Made by a program: the position numbers and the translations under genes | The notes under the pieces: model-generated | The model's input: the letters and a program-made list of their open reading frames with translations, nothing else | Databases searched by the model: none | Told to the model about the DNA's origin: nothing | In this document: positions 1-7,201 of the stretch, in pieces | Layout: the number at the start of each line of letters is the position of its first letter | Numbering within the stretch: position 1 is the stretch's first letter | NCBI GenBank assembly: GCA_003445555.1 | Contig: DMDI01000077.1 | Coordinates: 1-15,123, forward strand | DNA from: Desulfotomaculum sp. | GTDB taxonomy: Bacteria > Bacillota > Desulfotomaculia > Desulfotomaculales > Nap2-2B | Direction: 5' to 3' | Length of the DNA stretch: 15,123 bases

Positions 1-1383
1 AAGCCCGGGACCAAATGTTTTACCGGTTAAGGCCAGGCGGGTGGGGTGAATTAATTTACTGCCGGCAACTCCCAAAGTATGGCTTAAATTACGGTAAGCT
101 GTTTCTACCGTAGGTAAATCAAAAGGTTCTGTTTTAGCCAATACTTCCCGTCCGTGCGCTAAGATTTCTACGGCGTCCGACGGAGAAAAAAACTTACGGA
201 CTCCCTTTTCTTCGTAATCAAAATCAGTCTTAAAAAAGTAGGTGGCCGCTTCAGCCAGTTCAACCAGGGTGTGGATTCTAGTACGAACTGTTTCTACTAC
301 TTTAGCCAAATATAGGTAATCTATTTGCTCTGTTTGGTCTGGGATTAGACCTAGTTTTTGAAAAAAAGGTATTGCCTCGGCTATAATTCTTTCCAGGGGC
401 AGGCTGTTTAAATACTGGGCGTTTAACCAGGTAAGCTTTTTAAGGTCGTAAATAGCCGCCGATTTAGAGACGGCGTTTAGGGAAAAAAGTTTAATTATTT
501 CGTTAAGCGGGATTTTTTCACGCTCATCACCCGGCGACCAGCCTAAAAGGGCCAGGTAATTGACTATTGCTTCCGGAAGAAACCCTTGCTGGCGGAACTC
601 TTCTACCGCCGTAGCCCCGTGGCGCTTGGAAAGCTTAGACCTGTCCGGAGCCAGAATCATGGGTACGTGAGCAAAAAAAGGTAAATTATATCCTAAAGCC
701 CGGTAAAGGAGAATTTGTTTTGGGGTGTTGGAAAGGTGTTCTTCGGCCCGGATAACGTAATTTATCTGCATTAGGCTGTCATCCACCACACAAGCGAAAT
801 TGTAGGTAGGAATACCGTTAGACTTCATAATGATAAAGTCGTCCAGGGTATTATTTTCAAAATTAACTTCGCCCCGGATTAAATCACTAACGGTAGTTGA
901 CCCTTCCCGGGGTGTTTTTAGCCGGACGACCGGCAAAAAACCAGCGGCCTCCTTTTTTTGGCGGGCAGCCCGGTCAAGATGGCGGCATTTTTCGTTATAG
1001 CGGGGAGCAAGCCCGCTTTGCCGGGCTTGCTGGCGCATGGCGGCAAGTTCTTCCGGCGTACAGTAACACAGGTAAGCCATTTCCGATTTTAAGAGGCGTT
1101 GGGCCTCGGTGCGGTATAAATCTATTCTTTCTGATTGACGGTAAGGACCAAAAAGTCCTCCTGCCTCTGGTCCTTCGTCCCAATCAAGTCCCAGCCATTG
1201 TAAGCTGGTGGTAATTCCCCTTTCGGCATCGGTCAGGTGCCGCTCTAAGTCAGTGTCTTCCAGGCGCAAGACAAAGGCGCCGTTATTTTGCCGGGCAAAC
1301 AACCAGTTAAAAAGGGCGGTGCGGGCCCCACCAATGTGTAGGCTCCCGGTGGGACTGGGAGCAAAACGAACCCTAACGGTCAT
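1..1383 (-). CDS. gltX: Glutamyl-tRNA synthetase, C-terminus cut off by window edge
   Basis: Attaches glutamate to tRNA-Glu in the cytoplasm (class I aminoacyl-tRNA synthetase). The minus frame is open from ATG 1383 to the window edge, giving 461 residues. The N-terminus has the Rossmann start FAPSPTGSLHIGGART, with an HIGH-type motif (HIGG). A KMSKS-type motif appears as SKLSKRH near residues 249-255. Bacterial GltX is usually about 480-490 residues, so only a few tens of residues are missing. The start is supported by AGGAG seven bases upstream on the minus strand. It is divergent from the rubrerythrin gene and has its own promoter-like sequence. Plus-strand frames over this gene are shadows. 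In many clostridia GltX is non-discriminating and also charges tRNA-Gln; that cannot be judged here. Confidence 0.96.
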   Translation of the reverse strand, partial: MTVRVRFAPSPTGSLHIGGARTALFNWLFARQNNGAFVLRLEDTDLERHLTDAERGITTSLQWLGLDWDEGPEAGGLFGPYRQSERIDLYRTEAQRLLKSEMAYLCYCTPEELAAMRQQARQSGLAPRYNEKCRHLDRAARQKKEAAGFLPVVRLKTPREGSTTVSDLIRGEVNFENNTLDDFIIMKSNGIPTYNFACVVDDSLMQINYVIRAEEHLSNTPKQILLYRALGYNLPFFAHVPMILAPDRSKLSKRHGATAVEEFRQQGFLPEAIVNYLALLGWSPGDEREKIPLNEIIKLFSLNAVSKSAAIYDLKKLTWLNAQYLNSLPLERIIAEAIPFFQKLGLIPDQTEQIDYLYLAKVVETVRTRIHTLVELAEAATYFFKTDFDYEEKGVRKFFSPSDAVEILAHGREVLAKTEPFDLPTVETAYRNLSHTLGVAGSKLIHPTRLALTGKTFGPGL

Positions 1384-1466
1384 TAATTTTTCTCCTAAGT
1401 TAAAATATTTTTATTTTACCTGAATAGCGTAATTATTAGTTATCTTGTTTATTTACGTTGTTTTTT

Positions 1467-1495
1467 ATTATATTGTTTTCGGTTTTTGTTGTAAA
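1467..1495 (-). promoter_or_regulatory. Sigma-A-type promoter of gltX
   Basis: On the minus strand, TTTACA (1490-1495) and a perfect TATAAT (1467-1472) are separated by 17 bases. This places the RNA start near 1460, about 75 bases before the gltX ATG. No T-box or other riboswitch-like fold was recognised in the leader. The assignment rests on motif match and spacing only. Confidence 0.6.
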
Positions 1496-1603
1496 GCAAA
1501 ATAGAAAAAACCTAATTTTAAATAAAAAAGGTAAAAAATTATGCTTAAGGTGGATATTTTAATAAATATGGTTTATTTTAGAAAAAAATAGCTAAAAATG
1601 AGT

Positions 1604-1632
1604 TTGACATTTGTTTTTAGTCTTTGTATTAT
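1604..1632 (+). promoter_or_regulatory. Sigma-A-type promoter of the rubrerythrin/suf cluster
   Basis: TTGACA (1604-1609, perfect) and TATTAT (1627-1632, one mismatch) with the ideal 17-base spacer lie in AT-rich sequence. The expected start is near 1639, leaving a leader of about 180 bases before rubrerythrin. It is the strongest plus-strand promoter match in the divergent region and could drive much of the downstream stress cluster. Confidence 0.7.
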
Positions 1633-1645
1633 ATAAACATATAAA

Positions 1646-1660
1646 TAAGAATGATTATTA
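1646..1660 (+). promoter_or_regulatory. PerR/Fur-like operator palindrome
   Basis: The bases TAAGAAT-G-ATTATTA form a 7-1-7 inverted repeat with one mismatched pair. They match 11 of 14 arm positions of the PerR box TTATAATnATTATAA. The site starts about 14 bases after the -10 element, where a bound repressor could block initiation or early elongation. PerR control of rubrerythrin and related genes is established in clostridia; that this site binds PerR is inferred. Confidence 0.5.
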
Positions 1661-1761
1661 ATTCAACATTTTTTAATTTTAGTTGGGAAGTGGACAGGTT
1701 TTAAAAAATTTTTAGGGACAAAGGCGAATTTTTTAGTGGATAAAGATTAAAGGAATCAAGG

Positions 1762-1790
1762 TCCTGGTCAAATCGCCAGGATGTTTTTAT
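1762..1790 (+). other. Leader hairpin followed by a short T-run
   Basis: TCCTGG (1762-1767) pairs with CCAGGA (1776-1781) around an 8-base loop and is followed by TGTTTTTAT. It resembles a weak intrinsic terminator or leader stem inside the long 5' untranslated region of rubrerythrin. The stem is short (6 bp), so attenuation is only a possibility. No known riboswitch consensus was recognised in the leader. Confidence 0.35.
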
Positions 1791-1819
1791 ATTTTTTAAT
1801 TAATTAAGGGGGAATTTTG

Positions 1820-2392
1820 ATGAGTTTAAAAGGGACACGTACGGAGCGTAAATTGCTTATTGCTTTTGCCGGGGAATCACAAGCCCGCAACCGTTATACT
1901 TTTTTTGCCAGCCAGGCCAAAAAGGAGGGCTATGAACAAATAGCCGCCTTTTTTTTGGAAACTGCTGATAATGAAAAGGAACACGCCAAACGTTTATTTA
2001 AATTTCTAGAGGGAGGCGAAGTAGAAATTTCGGCTTCTTTTCCGGCCGGGATAATTGGTGATACCAAGGTAAACCTAAAAAATGCGGCGGCCGGGGAAAA
2101 CTATGAACATACGATCATGTACCCTGAATTTGCTAAAATAGCGGTCGAAGAAGGGTTTACGGAAATTGCGGTCGTTTTAGAAGCTATTGCGGCAGCCGAA
2201 GAAGCCCACGAAAAACGATACCTTAAGCTTTTGGAAAATATTGAGCAAGGAAAGGTTTTTGTCCGGGAAGAAAAGGTACGCTGGAAGTGCCGGAATTGCG
2301 GCTACATCCACGAGGAAACAGCGGCCCCTGAAACCTGCCCTGCCTGTGCCCACCCGCAAAGCTATTTTGAACTTTGGGGGGTAAACTATTAA
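1820..2392 (+). CDS. rbr: Rubrerythrin
   Basis: Non-haem di-iron peroxidase that reduces H2O2 to water in the cytoplasm of anaerobes, taking electrons through its own rubredoxin domain. The protein has 190 residues, the usual length. The N-terminal ferritin-like four-helix domain carries the ligand pattern: E19 in FAGESQ, E52xxH55 in NEKEH, the ENYEHTIMYPEFA segment near residues 93-105, and EEAHEKRY near 135. The C-terminal rubredoxin-like iron site has CRNCGY and CPAC pairs with a short spacer, as in classical rubrerythrins. ATG 1820 is chosen because AAGGGGGA lies just upstream; an overlapping TTG three bases earlier is less likely. It is the first gene after the PerR-like site and is followed 61 bases later by sufC, so co-transcription is plausible. 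Confidence 0.96.
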   Translation: MSLKGTRTERKLLIAFAGESQARNRYTFFASQAKKEGYEQIAAFFLETADNEKEHAKRLFKFLEGGEVEISASFPAGIIGDTKVNLKNAAAGENYEHTIMYPEFAKIAVEEGFTEIAVVLEAIAAAEEAHEKRYLKLLENIEQGKVFVREEKVRWKCRNCGYIHEETAAPETCPACAHPQSYFELWGVNY

Positions 2393-2453
2393 TTTTATAT
2401 AATTAAGACTAAATAAAGAATAAAGGGTCTAAATAAAGGATGGAGGCTTTGAG

Positions 2454-3212
2454 ATGCTTAAAGTGGAAAATTTATGGGTAAATTTAGGCGATAAGGAAGT
2501 CTTAAAGGGAATTAACCTGGAAATTAAGCCCGGTGAAGTGCATATCCTTTTTGGCCCTAATGGTTCCGGCAAGACATCACTATTAATGACTTTAATGGGT
2601 TTTTCCGGCTACCAGGTGACCAAAGGGACCATTATTTTTAAAGGTAAAGATATAACCAAATTGGGTATTGACGAAAGAGCCAGGCTGGGGCTGGGGATGT
2701 CTTTTCAGCGTCCCCCGACCATAAAAGGCTTAAAAACCCGTCAAATGGTGGCCCTGTGCAGTCCCACTAAAGAAGTACCGCTGGTTGAACTGGCGGCCCG
2801 GTTAAAATTTCAAGATTTCTTGGAAAGAGACCTGAACGCCGGATTTTCCGGCGGCGAGCTAAAAAGATCAGAGTTGTTGCAGCTTTTAGCGCAGAATCCG
2901 GATTTGGTGCTTTTGGACGAACCGGAATCAGGGGTTGATTTAGAAAGTATTGTTTTAATTGGTGACGTGATCAATGAATTGTTGGAACGTGAACCAAGCC
3001 GAAATAAGGAAAAGTCTTTCCGGGAAAGAAGAAGTAAAAGGGCTAAGGCCGGCTTATTGATTACCCATACCGGATACATTTTAAACTATATTGATGCTGA
3101 TATCGGGCACGTGCTTTTTGACGGGGTTTTGTCCTGCCACGGCAACCCGCGGGAAACATTAAAGTGTATTCAGAAAATGGGCTATGAAGAGTGTTTGCGT
3201 TGCGTGGTTTAG
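2454..3212 (+). CDS. sufC: SufC-type Fe-S assembly ATPase (minimal SUF/SMS type)
   Basis: ABC-type ATPase that powers the SufB scaffold in iron-sulfur cluster assembly; cytosolic, not a transporter. It has 252 residues. Walker A GPNGSGKT is at 34-41, the SufC-like signature FSGGELKR at 131-138, Walker B LVLLDEPESGVD at 151-162, and the H-loop histidine at 205 in LLITHTGY. A basic stretch (RNKEKSFRERRSKRAKA, about 183-199) interrupts the segment before the H-loop. The protein ends GYEECLRCVV, placing a CxxC pair (C247, C250) at the extreme C-terminus. No sufS, sufU or sufD follows, so this matches the two-gene SufBC form of anaerobes and archaea. GGAGG lies 7 bases before the ATG. Confidence 0.93.
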   Translation: MLKVENLWVNLGDKEVLKGINLEIKPGEVHILFGPNGSGKTSLLMTLMGFSGYQVTKGTIIFKGKDITKLGIDERARLGLGMSFQRPPTIKGLKTRQMVALCSPTKEVPLVELAARLKFQDFLERDLNAGFSGGELKRSELLQLLAQNPDLVLLDEPESGVDLESIVLIGDVINELLEREPSRNKEKSFRERRSKRAKAGLLITHTGYILNYIDADIGHVLFDGVLSCHGNPRETLKCIQKMGYEECLRCVV

Positions 3213-3214
3213 CT

Positions 3215-3230
3215 TGTCTGCCGGCAGACA
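3215..3230. repeat. 16-bp perfect palindrome between sufC and sufB
   Basis: TGTCTGCCGGCAGACA reads identically on both strands and sits just after the sufC stop. Its central CTGCCGGCAG also forms the core of the longer palindrome at 7063-7082. A transcript would form a GC-rich hairpin ahead of the sufB ribosome site, which could protect mRNA or adjust the sufC:sufB ratio. There is no T-run, so it is not a standard terminator. Confidence 0.75.
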
Positions 3231-3250
3231 GAAAAGAAAGGGGAGCAGGC

Positions 3251-4477
3251 ATGAAAAGAGCCAGGGAAGAAAAATTACAAAAAGCCCAAGAAGCAGCCGC
3301 CAAAAGCGCGGTGATTGGTGAAGATCTTGATTTGGAAAAATTTATTCATGAAGTACCGGCCCGCCCCTACGTAAAAGACCTTTCCACCTTAACGGCGGCC
3401 GAGAAAAAACAACTGCTGGCGTCCGGCGTTGACCCGGCAGGCATTGAGCGTACGGGCAGCTTTTTACAAATGGACCATTCAGTAGTCCATTATGACGTAC
3501 AGCAGGAAGGGCTGGAGATTATGAGCACGGCTGAAGCCCGGGAAAAATACGATTGGGTGGAAGATTACTACTGGCGGGCGGTAGCCGTAGATACGGATAA
3601 ATACACGGCACGGGCCGAGTTGCACCAGGAGCACGGTTATTTTATCCGCGCCTTGCCCGGGGTAAAAACAGCCTTTCCCTTACAGGCCTGCCTTTTTACC
3701 GCCCAGGAAGGTCTGGCCCAGGAAGTGCATAACATTATTATTGCCGAAGAAGGCTCAGAACTGCATATCATCACCGGTTGCGTAGCCTCCCATGAGGTAA
3801 AATCAGGCTTGCACATTGGTATTTCTGAGTTTTACGTGAAAAAAGGAGCCAAACTTAGCTTTACCATGATTCATAACTGGGCCGAGGAATTTGCGGTTAG
3901 GCCGCGTAGCGCCACCATCGTGGAAGAAGAAGGCGTTTTTTTATCCAACTATATTTGTCTGCGCCCGGTAAAGAGTTTGCAAATGTACCCCACCACTTAT
4001 CTTACGGGCCCAAAAGCAATTGCCCGCTATAACACCATTATGGTGGCGACACCGGGTTCCCTGCTGGATGTAGGTTCCCGGGTTTTTTTACGGGCGCCGG
4101 AAACAAAAGCTGAATTAATTGCCCGCACCATCACTACCGGCGGGGACGCAATTAACCGCGGACATATTGTAGGCGAAGTTCCGGAGGTCAAAGGACATTT
4201 AGAATGCCACGGCTTAATTCTTGCCCCGAAAGGTCTTATTTATGCTGTACCGGAGTTGGAAGGAAGGGTGGCCGGGGTAGATTTATCTCACGAAGCAGCG
4301 GTAGGTAAAATTGCCCAAGAGGAAATCGAATACTTAATGGCCCGCGGGCTTAAGGAAAGTGAAGCCACCGCGGCTATTGTGCGCGGCTTTTTAAACGTAG
4401 ATATTATGGGCTTGCCCAAAGAATTAAAAGCAGAATTAGATAAAGTAATTGCGGCCAGCGAAAAAGAGGTATTTTAA
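3251..4477 (+). CDS. sufB: SufB/SufD-family Fe-S cluster scaffold
   Basis: Beta-helix scaffold protein on which SufC ATPase supports Fe-S cluster building. The start is ATG 3251 with AAGGGGAG upstream, giving 408 residues; the in-frame GTG at 3191 lies inside sufC and would add 20 unlikely residues. Residues 1-30 form a charged helix (MKRAREEKLQKAQEAAAK). The middle (about 130-340) is the alternating beta-strand SufBD core, including GHLECHG with C319 and H320. The C-terminal helical domain has the conserved LSHEAAVGKI (H347), EEIEYLMARGLKESEA and a final LPKEL segment. At about 408 residues it is shorter than enterobacterial SufB and fits the single-scaffold SufBC systems. It lies 38 bases after sufC and 20 bases before the glutaredoxin gene, indicating one operon. 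Confidence 0.93.
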   Translation: MKRAREEKLQKAQEAAAKSAVIGEDLDLEKFIHEVPARPYVKDLSTLTAAEKKQLLASGVDPAGIERTGSFLQMDHSVVHYDVQQEGLEIMSTAEAREKYDWVEDYYWRAVAVDTDKYTARAELHQEHGYFIRALPGVKTAFPLQACLFTAQEGLAQEVHNIIIAEEGSELHIITGCVASHEVKSGLHIGISEFYVKKGAKLSFTMIHNWAEEFAVRPRSATIVEEEGVFLSNYICLRPVKSLQMYPTTYLTGPKAIARYNTIMVATPGSLLDVGSRVFLRAPETKAELIARTITTGGDAINRGHIVGEVPEVKGHLECHGLILAPKGLIYAVPELEGRVAGVDLSHEAAVGKIAQEEIEYLMARGLKESEATAAIVRGFLNVDIMGLPKELKAELDKVIAASEKEVF

Positions 4478-4497
4478 AAAACGGAAGGAGGTACAAA

Positions 4498-4737
4498 ATG
4501 CCGGCCGGAGAAATAAAGGTATATTCTACTCCCACTTGCCCTTACTGTAAAATGATAAAGAAATTTTTAACCCAAAATAACATATCTTTTCAGGAATTTG
4601 ACGTTGCCCTGGATAAAACAGCCCGGGAAGAAATGATTCGTAAGTCAGGTCAGATGGGAGTTCCGGTAACCGAAATTAACGGGGAAGTGATAATTGGTTA
4701 TAACGAAGCCCGGTTAAAAGAAAAACTGGGACTTTAA
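4498..4737 (+). CDS. Glutaredoxin-like small thiol oxidoreductase (YruB/NrdH type)
   Basis: A 79-residue single-domain thioredoxin-fold protein that should exchange disulfides or glutathione-type mixed disulfides. The active site is CPYC at residues 14-17, after beta-strand EIKVYSTPT. The cis-proline loop is GVPVTEI near residues 53-59, followed by [11 protein letters not shown], which is common in the YruB-type glutaredoxin-like family and NrdH redoxins. The GGAAGGAGG ribosome site sits just upstream, 20 bases after sufB. The context suggests a role in reducing cysteines of Fe-S assembly or stress proteins, possibly with thioredoxin reductase as donor. No thioredoxin reductase gene is in the window. 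Confidence 0.9.
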   Translation: MPAGEIKVYSTPTCPYCKMIKKFLTQNNISFQEFDVALDKTAREEMIRKSGQMGVPVTEINGEVIIGYNEARLKEKLGL

Positions 4738-4784
4738 AAAAAGTTAAACTAACCATTATTTCTTTATTTCAAGGAGGTGAGACT

Positions 4785-5483
4785 TTGGACCCGAAAGCTT
4801 TATTTAACCTGAGTTATGGCTTGTACATTATCAGCGCAAAAAAAGAAGAGCGGTTTAACGGGCAGATTGCCAATACGGTTTTTCAGGTCTCGGGGGCGCC
4901 AAATAGCCTTGCGGTGAGCATTAACAAGCAAAATTTAACTCATGAATATATTCAAGCCAGCCGCCTCTTTACGGTCTCCATTCTGGCTCAAAGCGCCCCT
5001 TTATCTTTAATTGGGCATTTTGGTTTTAAATCTGGCCGGGAGGCAGATAAATTCGCCGGCGCCAACTTTAATTATAAAATAGGCGAAAACGGCCTTCCCT
5101 ACGTTACCGGCCATACCAACGCCTTTATTGAAGCTAAAGTAATCAGGGAAATGGATGCCGGCACCCATACCGTTTTTTTGGCGGAGGTAACGAATGCGGC
5201 AATTTTAAGCAATGAGCCGCCGATGACCTATGCTTACTACCACCAGATAAAACGAGGGGCTGTACCCAAAACCGCTCCCCTTCCCGAGATAGAAACACCG
5301 GCTGCCGCCAAGGTGGTAAAGGATGCTACGTACCGTTGTACTATTTGCGGCTATATTTATGACCCGGAAATGGGCGACCCGGAAAACGGGGTACCTCCGG
5401 GTACTCCTTTTGAAAAACTGCCGGAAGATTGGACCTGTCCTATTTGCGGAGCAACCAAAGATCTGTTTGAAAAGGAGGACTAA
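4785..5483 (+). CDS. hrb: High-molecular-weight rubredoxin (flavin reductase-rubredoxin fusion)
   Basis: Electron carrier that takes electrons from NAD(P)H via bound FMN and passes them through rubredoxin iron to the flavodiiron protein encoded next. It has 232 residues. Residues 1 to about 165 form a flavin-reductase-like FMN-binding domain ([18 protein letters not shown] and [14 protein letters not shown] segments). A proline/alanine linker ([14 protein letters not shown]) leads to a full rubredoxin at about 180-232 with CTICGY and CPICG pairs. The start is TTG 4785, fixed by a near-perfect AAGGAGGTGA seven bases upstream; no better start exists. In Moorella thermoacetica, Hrb plus FprA has shown NO reductase activity, and the same two genes are adjacent here with 5 bases between them. 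Confidence 0.93.
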   Translation: MDPKALFNLSYGLYIISAKKEERFNGQIANTVFQVSGAPNSLAVSINKQNLTHEYIQASRLFTVSILAQSAPLSLIGHFGFKSGREADKFAGANFNYKIGENGLPYVTGHTNAFIEAKVIREMDAGTHTVFLAEVTNAAILSNEPPMTYAYYHQIKRGAVPKTAPLPEIETPAAAKVVKDATYRCTICGYIYDPEMGDPENGVPPGTPFEKLPEDWTCPICGATKDLFEKED

Positions 5484-5488
5484 TAAGT

Positions 5489-6673
5489 ATGCAACCAGTG
5501 GAAATAAAGCCCGCGGTATACTGGGTCGGCGCGCTGGACTGGGATTTACGTGATTTTCACGGTTACCTTACGCCCCGGGGAACAACCTATAATGCTTATT
5601 TAATTCTCGGCGAAAAGATTGCTCTGGTGGATACGGTAAAACAAACTCATTTTGAAGAAATGCTTACCCGCTTAAAAAAATTGGTCAACCCCGACCAGAT
5701 TGACTATATTATTGCCAACCACGTGGAAATGGACCATTCGGGAAGTTTGCCCTTGCTTTTGGAAATTGCCCCCCGGGCTAAAGTAATTACTTCCCCCCAG
5801 GGAGAAAAGGGTTTGCGGCGTTATTTTAAAAAGGATTGGCCTTTTCAAGCCGTTAAATCAGGCGAGACTCTGACGCTCGGCCGCCGCAACTTACAGTTTT
5901 TCCATACCCCGATGGTGCACTGGCCGGATTCTATGGTTACTTATCTGGCGGATGAAAAGCTGCTTTTGCCTAACGATGCTTTTGGACAGCACATTGCTAC
6001 CAGCCAGCGTTTCGACTCCGGGGTGGGCTGGGATATTCTTTACGAAGAAGCGGCCACATACTACGCCAATATTGTCTTGCTTTACGGGGAAAACGTGAAA
6101 AAAGCCCTTGCCGCCCTAGGTAACCTGGATATTGAAATGATTGCTCCCAGTCATGGCATTATCTGGCAAAAGCACCGGCCGGAAATTTTAAAGGCTTACC
6201 AAAAATGGGCTAACCACCAAACGGAACCAAAAGCCGTAATTATTTACGATACCATGTGGGGCTCAACTAAAAAAATCGCCTTTGCCCTGCAGGCCGGGCT
6301 AGCGGAAGCAGGAATATCCGTTTCTATGCGCTGTTTAAAAACCAACCATATTTCCGCGGTAATGCCCGATATTCTGGAAGCAAGGGCCATCCTGATCGGT
6401 TCGCCCACCCTGAATAACGGACTTCTCCCCTCTGTAAGCGCTTTTCTTACTTATTTAAAAGGGCTGCGTCCCAAAGAAAGAATTGGCTTTGTTTTTGGCT
6501 CTTACGGTTGGGGTGGACAAGCCGTAAAGGAAATAGAGGAGGTGGTAAATTTTTTGGGTTGGAGTCAGCCGTTGGAAAGCATTAACATTCAATATCTCCC
6601 TGACCCTGAAGAACTGGCCCAAATAAAAACCACGGGCAAAAAATTAGGTGAAATAATCCAAAAGGAGGCTTAA
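5489..6673 (+). CDS. fprA: Flavodiiron protein (type A flavoprotein, O2/NO reductase)
   Basis: Cytosolic enzyme that reduces O2 to water and/or NO to N2O at a di-iron site, using electrons from rubredoxin-type donors. It has 394 residues, the standard class A length. The N-terminal metallo-beta-lactamase-like domain has all iron ligands visible: H78, E80, D82 (NHVEMDHSG; H83 adjacent), H144 (MVHWPD), D163 (PNDAFG) and H222 (APSHGIIW). The C-terminal flavodoxin domain starts near residue 248: YDTMWGSTKKIA binds the FMN phosphate, followed by GSPTLNNGLLPSV and FGSYGWGG. GGAGG overlaps the end of hrb, so the two are translationally linked. No rubredoxin domain is fused at the C-terminus, consistent with Hrb as the partner. 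Confidence 0.96.
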   Translation: MQPVEIKPAVYWVGALDWDLRDFHGYLTPRGTTYNAYLILGEKIALVDTVKQTHFEEMLTRLKKLVNPDQIDYIIANHVEMDHSGSLPLLLEIAPRAKVITSPQGEKGLRRYFKKDWPFQAVKSGETLTLGRRNLQFFHTPMVHWPDSMVTYLADEKLLLPNDAFGQHIATSQRFDSGVGWDILYEEAATYYANIVLLYGENVKKALAALGNLDIEMIAPSHGIIWQKHRPEILKAYQKWANHQTEPKAVIIYDTMWGSTKKIAFALQAGLAEAGISVSMRCLKTNHISAVMPDILEARAILIGSPTLNNGLLPSVSAFLTYLKGLRPKERIGFVFGSYGWGGQAVKEIEEVVNFLGWSQPLESINIQYLPDPEELAQIKTTGKKLGEIIQKEA

Positions 6674-6676
6674 AAA

Positions 6677-7021
6677 ATGCGCTTTGGAGAAGTTTTAAAG
6701 ACTAAAGTCAGTGAGGGCAAAGAGAAACATGTGCCCGTCATAGAACTTCAAAAGTGTGCTGAGTGTGGTGAAGATGTAGTCATTACTATAGTGGGTAAAG
6801 AAACCCCTCACCCTAACACCATTGAACATCATATCAAATGGATTCAGCTATACGGCTTAAAAAAGGACAACCAACTCCTTCATTTAGGTACTTTTGGCCT
6901 GGGGCCGGCTTACACGGCGCCCGAAGTTACCGCCCATTTAAAAACGACCGAACTAAAAACAATTTTTGCCCTTGCCTACTGCAATATTCACGGTGTTTGG
7001 GAAAATAGCCTGGAAATATAA
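6677..7021 (+). CDS. Superoxide reductase (one-iron, neelaredoxin type)
   Basis: Reduces superoxide to H2O2 without making O2, protecting anaerobes; the H2O2 can then be removed by rubrerythrin. It has 114 residues, the size of class II superoxide reductase lacking the desulforedoxin domain. Active-site residues are visible: E16 and H18 in GKEKHVP, H45 in PHPNT, H51 in EHHIKW, and C102 and H105 in CNIHGVW. An extra CxxC (C27, C30 in KCAECGED) lies before the GKETPHP segment and could bind metal or form a disulfide. The ribosome site AAAGGAGG lies in the last codons of fprA and only 3 bases separate the genes, so it is in the same operon. Confidence 0.95.
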   Translation: MRFGEVLKTKVSEGKEKHVPVIELQKCAECGEDVVITIVGKETPHPNTIEHHIKWIQLYGLKKDNQLLHLGTFGLGPAYTAPEVTAHLKTTELKTIFALAYCNIHGVWENSLEI

Positions 7022-7062
7022 AATTAACCAGAAAACAGATTGCTAACCATTTTCATTGCTGG

Positions 7063-7082
7063 CCTGCCTGCCGGCAGGCAGG
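7063..7082. repeat. 20-bp perfect palindrome after the superoxide reductase gene
   Basis: CCTGCCTGCCGGCAGGCAGG is fully self-complementary and contains the same CTGCCGGCAG core as the palindrome at 3215-3230. It lies 41 bases past the superoxide reductase stop. No T-run follows, so it is not a typical intrinsic terminator, but as RNA it would form a stable 3' hairpin. It may be one copy of a genome-wide intergenic palindrome family. Confidence 0.8.
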
Positions 7083-7201
7083 TTGTGCTTTACAGGCATG
7101 GGTGGTTAGTTAGTTAAGTAACCTGACAAAACATGAAACTTAAAATTAGTAAAAAGGTAGCGCGTCTTCTTTATGCTGACCTGGGTTTTATAAGGTAATT
7201 A

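Noticed and set aside
897-1423. Two plus-strand open frames (105 and 71 residues)
   Set aside because: They lie antisense to the clearly recognised gltX and have no family resemblance or good ribosome sites.
1690-1790. Possible riboswitch in the rubrerythrin leader (GGGACAAAGGCGAA looked a little like a c-di-GMP core)
   Set aside because: The other conserved parts of known riboswitch classes are missing; only one short stem is present.
2409-2438. Direct repeat CTAAATAAAG twice before sufC
   Set aside because: Only ten AT-rich bases, likely chance in this composition; no regulatory role can be argued.
3191-3250. Upstream GTG start giving a 428-residue SufB
   Set aside because: It would overlap sufC and run through the palindrome; ATG 3251 has its own ribosome site and the family starts there.
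7133-7198. 21-codon frame MKLKISKKVARLLYADLGFIR in the gap after superoxide reductase
   Set aside because: No ribosome site upstream and no recognisable similarity; probably non-coding.
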